Positions 1-6,947 of a DNA stretch of 60,287 bases are shown here, in pieces (the stretch's first letter is position 1; each line of letters begins with the position of its first letter). The notes under the pieces were generated by a model. The model was not told the DNA's origin. It was given only the letters and a program-made list of their open reading frames with translations, and made no database searches. This DNA comes from Vallitalea sp. Lineage in GTDB: Bacteria > Bacillota > Clostridia > Lachnospirales > Vallitaleaceae. The position numbers and the translations under genes were made by a program. The stretch covers positions 1-60,287 of the forward strand of contig JAOASG010000026.1 in the NCBI GenBank assembly GCA_025210235.1, written 5' to 3'.

Positions 1-8
1 TATCAAGA

Positions 9-1289
9 GTTTTAATCTATCCATAGTGGAATGTAAATCAATATTTACATATTTTCTTTGCCAATGTTCTCCATTGTTTTAATCTATCCATAGTGGAATG
101 TAAATAAAGAAGTGGCGATACTTTTAATACAGCAGGTATATGTGTTTTAATCTATCCATAGTGGAATGTAAATATGTCTAATGCTGGATGTTCTGCTCCT
201 TTAAACCCGTTTTAATCTATCCATAGTGGAATGTAAATATTGATCTAGTAAGCATCGGACAATTTGTTAGTCAAGGTTTTAATCTATCCATAGTGGAATG
301 TAAATAAGACCTCAATTTATACAGATGATTAACGACAGCAAGTTTTAATCTATCCATAGTGGAATGTAAATACAAAAAGGATTGAACGCTAATCAAGGGG
401 ATGCAGGTTTTAATCTATCCATAGTGGAATGTAAATGTTTCCGTAGTCCCTTGTATATCAGAAATAAATCCGTTTTAATCTATTCATAGTGGAATGTAAA
501 TTCTTTAAGATCTTTTGCATCATTTACACAATCACCGTTTTAATCTATCCATAGTGGAATGTAAATTAAAAGGAGGAAAAGACGTGTCAGATATCAAAAA
601 GGTTTTAATCTATCCATAGTGGAATGTAAATAATACCCTCTAACACTTTCTTCTGGGAATTGTATCGTTTTAATCTATCCATAGTGGAATGTAAATAAAA
701 TACAAATTCCTGAATGGAATGGTTGCTTGGGTGTTTTAATCTATCCATAGTGGAATGTAAATTTGCACAAATTACTAATATAGTAGATACTCTTCTTTTG
801 TTTTAATCTATCCATAGTGGAATGTAAATAACACTAAATAATACAAATGGAGCAATACATTTTTAGTTTTAATCTATCCATAGTGGAATGTAAATCAAAA
901 AGAAATAATTTATGTTCCTACACCATCAGCAGTTTTAATCTATCCATAGTGGAATGTAAATTACCAAATCCTTCTTTTCTGAGAGCCTCACAAGTGTTTT
1001 AATCTATCCATAGTGGAATGTAAATAAACAAATACACGATATAAACTCAAGTTGGTATAAAGTTTTAATCTATCCATAGTGGAATGTAAATTATTCTTCA
1101 CTGTACCAACCTACTTCAAAGGGATCGTTTTAATCTATCCATAGTGGAATGTAAATCCGATATCATATAGTGCTTTTAATTCAGCAGGTGTCAGTTTTAA
1201 TCTATCCATAGTGGAATGTAAATAGAGCTAATGCATGGGTAAGTAGAAGTACAAAAAATGTTTTAATCTATCCATAGTGGAATGTAAAT
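9..1289 (+). CRISPR. CRISPR array, 20 repeats, left end outside window
   Basis: Twenty copies of a 30-base repeat that begins GTTTTAATCTATCC and ends GGAATGTAAAT start at 9, 76, 144, 209, 276, 342, 407, 472, 537, 602, 667, 733, 800, 866, 932, 996, 1062, 1127, 1194 and 1260. Nineteen full spacers of 34-38 bases lie between them. All repeats look identical except the one at 472-501, which has C to T at repeat base 13. The eight bases before the first repeat are probably the end of another spacer, so the array continues to the left. The repeat aligns with clostridial type I-B repeats (GTTTT-ATCTxxCC...GGAAT...), which suggests transcription left to right, an ATGTAAAT 5-prime handle and a leader off the left edge. 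No cas gene is visible, so subtype and direction are inferred. Confidence 0.98.
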
Positions 1290-1544
1290 CGAATCCAATA
1301 TCGGAGAAGAAATTGAAATGTCTGGTTATACAAAATGATTTGTGTCTCTGTAATAATACTTAATCCAATAAAATAAGGATTGAAACCAACACTAAAAAGT
1401 TATATAAGACTCATAAAACATATACTCATAAAATTCAATAGTTATAGAATTCATAGAACCAACCTATAAAAATAATGGAGTAATAATCCAATCAAAATAA
1501 ATTAATCTAAACATGGAGGATCTACAAATTAATTTATTTAAATT
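1290..1544. other. CRISPR-distal flank without a recognisable gene
   Basis: The bases just after the last repeat (1290-1337) read without a stop as ESNIGEEIEMSGYTK and then TGA. This is unlike the AT-rich non-coding flank beyond, so it may be a last spacer plus residue whose outer repeat was lost. From about 1340 to 1544 I see only AT-rich sequence with no credible coding frame, RNA gene or terminator. A plus-strand frame at 1513-1698 is a shadow of the lipoprotein gene on the other strand. Confidence 0.4.
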
Positions 1545-2045
1545 TTATATACTTTGTATTTCAAGACTCTTTAATACAGCTAATATTTCCTCTTCATTTT
1601 TTTTATACAGTTCATTGCTAACTTGCACAGACATTCCTATAAAACCTTTAACAGAGGGGTCATCCTTGATAACCCAAATTTCTTGTCTGTCATTATAATT
1701 ATCTAAAACCATTTTTCCTGTCTTTCCACTGTTAGTTATAAAATTTTTTTCTTCTGACCAATTTAAACCAATATTAATATGTCCCAATTGTCCAAATACA
1801 TATATATAATCTTCATGCTTATCATTTAAAAAGATTGTAACACCCGAATCAGGCGTACCCTCAAAGTGTTCTGTGGGTTCCATCATAGGTGATATTTTAT
1901 AATCCCATTTATTTGGAAAAGAAACACTGAAATTGAAATCTTGATTTTCATAAACAGTTATATTTTCGGTAGTCATACAACTTACTAATAAAGTCAATAA
2001 TAATATTAAGTATAATATATTACTAATAACATGTATCTTTTTCAT
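1545..2045 (-). CDS. small lipoprotein of unknown function
   Basis: This 166-residue protein starts MKKIHVISNILYLILLLTLL and carries a lipobox LVSC with cysteine near residue 23. It is therefore predicted to be exported, lipidated and anchored on the outer face of the membrane. The mature part contains YENQDFNFSVSFPNKWDY and ends with a helix rich in E and K. That resembles the PsbP-like or DUF-type single-domain lipoproteins that begin with an F-S-V-S-FP-x-W stretch, but I do not recognise a specific family. The start is supported by a GATGGTGAT ribosome binding site read on the minus strand. It is alone on its strand between the CRISPR array and the nitroreductase remnant, and nothing nearby suggests a partner. 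Confidence 0.8.
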   Translation of the reverse strand: MKKIHVISNILYLILLLTLLVSCMTTENITVYENQDFNFSVSFPNKWDYKISPMMEPTEHFEGTPDSGVTIFLNDKHEDYIYVFGQLGHINIGLNWSEEKNFITNSGKTGKMVLDNYNDRQEIWVIKDDPSVKGFIGMSVQVSNELYKKNEEEILAVLKSLEIQSI

Positions 2046-2238
2046 AAGTTATCACCATCTCTTTTTTAATATTTAACAATTCATTATTATAATATCTCAC
2101 ATTTCCAAAAAAGTGTAGAATTTCTAGAAACTTTATATGCTGTGTTCTTAAATCCTTGACATAATAATTGATAGATATTACAATTAAGCAAACTTCCAGT
2201 AAGATTATAGTAATATATAAATATCATTAAAATATTAT

Positions 2239-2355
2239 AGGTAATTGCGAAACTAAGGATTTTAATTCTTTACATACAATATGTAGTTCTTATCATAAGC
2301 GGGAACCCAACATATTGTATTAAAGAATCAACTTAATGTAGTTTTCAATTACTTA
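2239..2355 (+). repeat. dispersed palindromic element, copy A (complete)
   Basis: 117 bases with imperfect terminal inverted repeats: AGGTAATTGCGAAACT at the left and AGTTTTCAATTACTTA at the right. Inside, ATTCTTTACATACAATATGT pairs with ACATATTGTATTAAAGAAT, so nearly the whole element can form one long hairpin. Left and right ends both abut TA. It ends 33 bases before the ATG of the nitroreductase remnant and closely resembles copy B at 2704-2821 in the same orientation. No coding potential. Confidence 0.85.
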
Positions 2356-2388
2356 GAAAAAAATATTATGTAGAAAGGAATTAAAGAT

Positions 2389-2641
2389 ATGTTTAAAGAT
2401 TTGGTAATAAAAAATAGTTGGAGGCTGCATGATCGGGAATTTCAATAGAATTAAGCTAAAGGAAATATTATCTTTAGATGAAAATCTAGAGCCTGTTTTG
2501 CTTATTGCCCTAGGTAAACCAATAGAAATAGTAGAACTGACTAACTTAAAAGAAGGAGAATCAACTAATTATTATCGTGATAATAATTAGCATTATGTAC
2601 CTAAAAGAACATTAAATGAAATTTTAATTAATAAGGAATAG
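2389..2641 (+). pseudogene. internally deleted nitroreductase-family remnant
   Basis: A ribosome binding site (GAAAGGA) precedes ATG at 2389, and the first codons read MFKDLVIKN, a typical nitroreductase N-terminus. Near base 2414 the similarity jumps frame straight to the C-terminal part: IVGGCMIGNFN, then SLDENLEPVLLIALGKP, then KEGESTNYYRDNN. After an in-frame TAG at 2588-2590 the reading continues as HYVPKRTLNEILINKE to a TAG at 2639. These are the conserved late motifs of FMN-dependent nitroreductases (about 170-200 residues). Some 110-120 codons in the middle, including most FMN-binding residues, are missing. The gene is dead: one large deletion with frame change plus one nonsense codon. 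Family assignment is from motif recognition. Confidence 0.8.
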
Positions 2642-2703
2642 TATAAGGAATGGTTTCTAGCATTAATTGCTCATATATGCTATAATTCACTCATAAAAGA
2701 ATT

Positions 2704-2821
2704 AGGTAATTGCAAAACTAATAATTAGAATTCTTTACATACTATATGTAGTTTTAATTTGAAATGGGAACTCAACATATTGTATTAAAGAATAAACGGA
2801 ATGTAGTTTTGTAATTATTTA
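2704..2821 (+). repeat. dispersed palindromic element, copy B (complete)
   Basis: 118 bases running from AGGTAATTGCAAAACT to AGTTTTGTAATTATTTA. The inner arms are ATTCTTTACATACTATATGT and ACATATTGTATTAAAGAAT. Same orientation as copy A. It ends 32 bases before the topoisomerase III start, immediately ahead of the ribosome binding site. Confidence 0.85.
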
Positions 2822-2853
2822 TCAGAATGAATCTCTTGAAAGGAATGGAACAA

Positions 2854-4986
2854 ATGGGTAAAAAGCTTGTACTTGCGGAAAAACCATCAGTGGCTAGGGA
2901 CATAGCAAAAGTATTAAAATGTAGCTCAAGGAAAGATGGTTATATAGAAGGGGCTAATTATGTTATTACATGGGCTGTAGGACACTTAATAACATTAGCA
3001 GAACCTGATGATTATGATGAGAAATATAAAAAATGGAGATATAATGAATTACCCATTATTCCAAATAATATACAATTAAAACCATATCCAAATACAGAAA
3101 AACAACTAAGAATAATTGATGGATTGGCGAAAAGAGAAGACATAGAATCAATTATTTGTGCTACAGATAGTGGACGTGAAGGAGAACTAATATTTCGGTA
3201 CATATATGACTATATTGGATGTAAAAAACCATTCTCTAGACTATGGATATCTAGTATGACAGATGTAGCTATTACAGAAGGATTTAACAAGCTAAAAGAT
3301 GGAAAAGAATATGATAACTTATTTTATAGTGCAAAATGTCGTTCAGAAGCAGATTGGCTTGTAGGAATAAATGCAACAAGAGCATATACTACAAGTAATA
3401 ATGTATTACTAAGTATTGGACGAGTTCAAACACCAACGTTAGCATTAATAGTTAATAGACATAATGAAATAAATAATTTTAAGCCAAAAGATTACTTTGA
3501 AGTATATGCTGTTTTTGTTGACGATTTTAAAGCTATATGGTTTAATGAAAAACCTTCTGATACCAAAATATTTGATCAAAAAAAAGCTGATGAAATTGCA
3601 CAGAAAATAAAAAATAAAGAGGGAACAGTAGAAGAAGTAAATAAAAAGCTTAAAAAGATGCCACCTCCACTGTTATATGACTTAACAGAACTTCAAAGAG
3701 ATGGAAACAAAAAATTTGGATACACTGCAAAGAGAGTATTAACTATAGCACAAGATTTATATGAAAAAAGAAAGTTGCTTACATATCCAAGAACAGATAG
3801 TAGATATCTTAGTGATGATATGAAAAATAAAGTGAAAAGTACAATGAACAAAATAAATATACCACCTTATAATAAAGCAATTAAGCCTTTATTAGATAAA
3901 GGCAATTTAAAATTTAATAAAAGAATTATTAATAATAGTAAGGTAACAGATCACCATGCTATTATTCCAACAGATGTAGTACCAAACCTTACCACACTAA
4001 CAAAAGATGAGCTTAATATATACAATTTAGTTGTTAAAAGGTTTATTGCGGTATTTTATGATTATTATAAATATGAAACAACAGAAATAATTTTTGATAT
4101 AGAAGGAGAAAAGTTTGTATCTTCTGGAAAAGTTATTGTTGATAAAGGATGGAAAGCACTTTATACAGCAACGAAAGACGATAAAGAGCAAATCATGCCT
4201 AAACTAAAAAAAGGTGATACTAGAGAAGTAATAGATGTAGAAAAGCTTACAAAAAAAACTACACCACCAAAACCATATACAGAAAGTTCTTTGCTAGGAG
4301 CAATGGAAAATGCGGGTAGGTTTACTGAAGATGAAGCTTTAAAAGAGCAGTTAAAAGAATCTGGTTTTGGAACACCAGCAACTAGAGCGGGAATAATAGA
4401 AAGACTTATTCAAGTAGAATACATTAAAAGAAAAGGAAAAACATTAATACCAACTAAAAAAGGATGTCAACTAATTAAAATAATTCCTGAAGAATTAAAA
4501 TCACCAGAAACAACTGGAAAATGGGAAAAAGGACTTACAAGTATAAATAAAGGGAATATGGAATCAAATCGTTTTATGGATAGTATTAAAAGATTTGTAG
4601 TATATCTTGTTAATTCTGCTAGTAAAAGTAAAGGAAAAGTAAAATTTGAAACAAAACCTATTCCAGAAAGTAAAAAGAAGAAAGTAAAGGGACTAGGAAC
4701 ATGCCCAATATGTAAAAAAGGTCAAATACTTGAAAATACAAAATCTTTCTATTGTAGCGAATGGAGAAATAACTGTAAATATTCTATTTGGAAAAACTCA
4801 TTAGAAAGATACGGTAAAAAAGCAATTGAAAAAGATACAATTACTAAATTATTAAAAGACAAAAAAATAAGTGACTTTAATGTAACCCTTCCCCAAACTG
4901 GCGAAAAATGTGTTGCAACACTTGAAATTAATGCTAATACTGGAGTTGAACTTAAAAATATTAAAAGGCTAGAAGTTAAAAAATAA
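2854..4986 (+). CDS. topB: DNA topoisomerase III (type IA)
   Basis: A 710-residue type IA topoisomerase that relaxes negative supercoils and decatenates DNA by single-strand passage. The N-terminal Toprim domain starts KKLVLAEKPSVARDIAKVL and has the acidic motif DSGREGE near residue 105. The active-site tyrosine is in LLTYPRTDSRYL (Tyr311). The helix-hairpin region ESGFGTPATRAGIIERL is intact. The C-terminus adds one zinc-finger-like segment, CPICKKGQILENTKSFYCSE. The frame is open from 2827, but the ribosome binding site GAAAGGAATGG lies between there and ATG 2854, so 2854 is chosen. Length and motifs fit chromosomal TopB, although plasmid and conjugative-element copies look alike; no transfer genes are near. 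Leader-type palindrome copy B sits directly upstream. Confidence 0.95.
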   Translation: MGKKLVLAEKPSVARDIAKVLKCSSRKDGYIEGANYVITWAVGHLITLAEPDDYDEKYKKWRYNELPIIPNNIQLKPYPNTEKQLRIIDGLAKREDIESIICATDSGREGELIFRYIYDYIGCKKPFSRLWISSMTDVAITEGFNKLKDGKEYDNLFYSAKCRSEADWLVGINATRAYTTSNNVLLSIGRVQTPTLALIVNRHNEINNFKPKDYFEVYAVFVDDFKAIWFNEKPSDTKIFDQKKADEIAQKIKNKEGTVEEVNKKLKKMPPPLLYDLTELQRDGNKKFGYTAKRVLTIAQDLYEKRKLLTYPRTDSRYLSDDMKNKVKSTMNKINIPPYNKAIKPLLDKGNLKFNKRIINNSKVTDHHAIIPTDVVPNLTTLTKDELNIYNLVVKRFIAVFYDYYKYETTEIIFDIEGEKFVSSGKVIVDKGWKALYTATKDDKEQIMPKLKKGDTREVIDVEKLTKKTTPPKPYTESSLLGAMENAGRFTEDEALKEQLKESGFGTPATRAGIIERLIQVEYIKRKGKTLIPTKKGCQLIKIIPEELKSPETTGKWEKGLTSINKGNMESNRFMDSIKRFVVYLVNSASKSKGKVKFETKPIPESKKKKVKGLGTCPICKKGQILENTKSFYCSEWRNNCKYSIWKNSLERYGKKAIEKDTITKLLKDKKISDFNVTLPQTGEKCVATLEINANTGVELKNIKRLEVKK

Positions 4987-4990
4987 TTAC

Positions 4991-5019
4991 TTGTATAAAT
5001 ATACATTTTTAATTATAAT
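4991..5019 (+). promoter_or_regulatory. putative sigma-A promoter for the methionine pair
   Basis: TTGTAT at 4991-4996 and TATAAT at 5014-5019 are separated by exactly 17 bases, right after the topB stop and 100 bases before the next start. I see no SAM, cobalamin or T-box leader in the 5020-5118 interval. Confidence 0.5.
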
Positions 5020-5118
5020 TAATATAAGAAAAAAGAATGCAGTTATAGAAAATTAACGGACAGAATTACTTACAGTATAAATTTATAAAATGAGGCTTAG
5101 CCCAAAATAGGTGATTAT

Positions 5119-6897
5119 ATGAGTTTAAAAGATTATTTAAAAGAAAAAGTTCTAGTTGCAGATGGTGCAATTGGAACTTATTATTCTATTAAAACATCAC
5201 AAAATACAACTATTTCTGAACTTGCAAATATTAATAATAAGTACGTTGTAGAAGAGATACATAATGAATATATTGAAGCAGGAGCAAAGTTAATACGCAC
5301 AAATACTTTCTCTGCTAACACAATAAGTCTTGATTGTAATAGAGTAAAATTAAAAGAGATAATAAGTGAAGGGTGCAAAATAGCGAGTAATTGTGTGCAA
5401 AATAAAGACGTATTTATTGGGGCATCCATTGGTCCTATTCCAGAGAGAATTTATCTAGAAGAAGAAGATATATTAGATGAATACTACTATATTATTGATA
5501 CTTTTTTAGAATCGGGAGTTAAGATATTTGTATTCGAGACATTTTCTAGTAATAAATATATAAAGAAACTATGTGAGTATATTTTATCACAACATATTAA
5601 CATAGAAATAATTGTTCAATATAGAGTTAACTCTTTTGGCTACTCTAAAGAAGGAATAAGTGCTAGAAGATTAATTGAAGAGGCTAGAGAAATTAATGGA
5701 CTAATTGCATATGGTTTTAATTGTGGAATTGGGGCAGGACATCTATATAAAATAATTAGGTTACTAGACTTAGTAGATGAAAACATAGTAGCAATACCAA
5801 ATGCAGGATATCCTGATATTATATATGATAGAACATTTTATATAGATAATGCTAAGTATTTTGCTGAAATAATGTATCAAATAAAAGAATTAGGAGTAAA
5901 AGTTTTAGGAGGATGCTGTGGAACAACTCCTAAACACATTCAAGAAATAAACAACTTAATGGATAAAGATTATACGCCTGCTTTAATACGTCAAAATAGT
6001 AAAATACTAAATAAAAGAAAAAAGGTAACAGTACCAAATAATTTTTATAATAAGTTAAAAAATAATGAGTTTGTTATTGCTGTAGAGCTAGATCCTCCTT
6101 TTAACGGAAATATTAGTAAAATTATGGAGGGGGCTAATAGGTTAAAAGCAGAAGATGTTGATATAATTACTATAGCGGATTCGCCTTTATCAAGACCTAG
6201 AGTAGATTCAATAATAATGGCTAATAAAATAGCAAAAGAAGTAGGCATTGATGTTATGCCACATATTTGCTGTAGAGATAAAAATGTAATAGCTTTAAAA
6301 TCTATAATTTTAGGAGCGCATATAGAAAATATAAGAAATGTTTTACTAGTAACAGGAGATCCTATTCCTAGTGGAGAGAGAATAGAAACAAAAAGTGTAT
6401 TTAACATAAATTCAATAAAATTAATGGAGTTAGTAAAAGAATTAAACTACGAATTTGATGAAGAGGATGCAATGATATATGGTGGAGCGCTTAATCCAAA
6501 TTTACAGAATGTTAGTAAATTAATTAATAGAATTAATAAGAAGGAAAAAGCAGGTGCAAAATACCTACTAACACAGCCTATTTATAATGATAAAGCACTT
6601 GAGAACTTAAAAATTATAAAGGAAAATACTAATATAAAGATACTAGGTGGTATTATGCCAATAGTGAGTTATAGAAATGCACAATTTCTTAAAAACGAGA
6701 TAGCAGGAATAGAAGTACCCGACAATATATGTAATAGGTTTAAAAAAGATATGAATAGGAAAGAAGCAGAAGAAGTAGGAATTTCTATAGCAATAGATTA
6801 TGCAGAGAAAATAAAAAAATGTGTTGATGGAATTTATTTTATGACACCTTTTAACCGAGTTGAAATGATTAGCAAAATTATTGAGGGTATTAAGTAG
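5119..6897 (+). CDS. bifunctional homocysteine S-methyltransferase / methylenetetrahydrofolate reductase
   Basis: 592 residues with two enzymes fused. Residues 1 to about 285 form a homocysteine S-methyltransferase barrel (start LVADGAIGTYYS, zinc ligands in GGCCGTT near 265-271, Cys in FNCGIGAGH). Residues about 305-592 are a methylenetetrahydrofolate reductase barrel (FVIAVELDPP, PHICCRDKN, LLVTGDPIPSGE, YLLTQPIYN). The fusion resembles Bacillus YitJ. It would reduce methylene-THF to methyl-THF and may also transfer methyl to homocysteine, or the barrel may serve the adjacent MetH system. ATG 5119 follows AGGTGAT. The metH start is 50 bases downstream, so the two are likely co-transcribed. 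Confidence 0.93.
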   Translation: MSLKDYLKEKVLVADGAIGTYYSIKTSQNTTISELANINNKYVVEEIHNEYIEAGAKLIRTNTFSANTISLDCNRVKLKEIISEGCKIASNCVQNKDVFIGASIGPIPERIYLEEEDILDEYYYIIDTFLESGVKIFVFETFSSNKYIKKLCEYILSQHINIEIIVQYRVNSFGYSKEGISARRLIEEAREINGLIAYGFNCGIGAGHLYKIIRLLDLVDENIVAIPNAGYPDIIYDRTFYIDNAKYFAEIMYQIKELGVKVLGGCCGTTPKHIQEINNLMDKDYTPALIRQNSKILNKRKKVTVPNNFYNKLKNNEFVIAVELDPPFNGNISKIMEGANRLKAEDVDIITIADSPLSRPRVDSIIMANKIAKEVGIDVMPHICCRDKNVIALKSIILGAHIENIRNVLLVTGDPIPSGERIETKSVFNINSIKLMELVKELNYEFDEEDAMIYGGALNPNLQNVSKLINRINKKEKAGAKYLLTQPIYNDKALENLKIIKENTNIKILGGIMPIVSYRNAQFLKNEIAGIEVPDNICNRFKKDMNRKEAEEVGISIAIDYAEKIKKCVDGIYFMTPFNRVEMISKIIEGIK

Positions 6898-6947
6898 TAA
6901 TGTTTATAGAAGTAATAAAAGTAGTTAGGTAGGAGAGGTTTGATTAT

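Larger units (their letters stand above)
2046..2826. other. intergenic region with two leader-type palindromes and a dead gene
   Basis: This 780-base stretch has no intact gene. It holds, in order, AT-rich upstream sequence of the lipoprotein gene (2046-2238), a complete copy of the dispersed palindrome (2239-2355), the remains of a nitroreductase gene (2389-2641), and a second complete palindrome (2704-2821) just before topoisomerase III. Each item is listed separately. Confidence 0.8.

Noticed and set aside
1365..1390. AAGGATTGAAACC, resembling the end of another CRISPR repeat class
   Set aside because: Only one copy, no second repeat at spacer distance and no palindrome; likely chance.
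1513..1698. 61-codon plus-strand frame
   Set aside because: It is antisense to the well-supported lipoprotein gene, has poor codon use and an unconvincing ribosome binding site context.
2239..2821. Composite transposon formed by palindrome copies A and B
   Set aside because: No transposase, the copies are MITE-sized, and each keeps its own leader position, so independent placement is simpler.
5020..5118. Possible SAM or cobalamin riboswitch before the methionine genes
   Set aside because: Only about 100 bases and none of the conserved core sequences or a terminator are visible.
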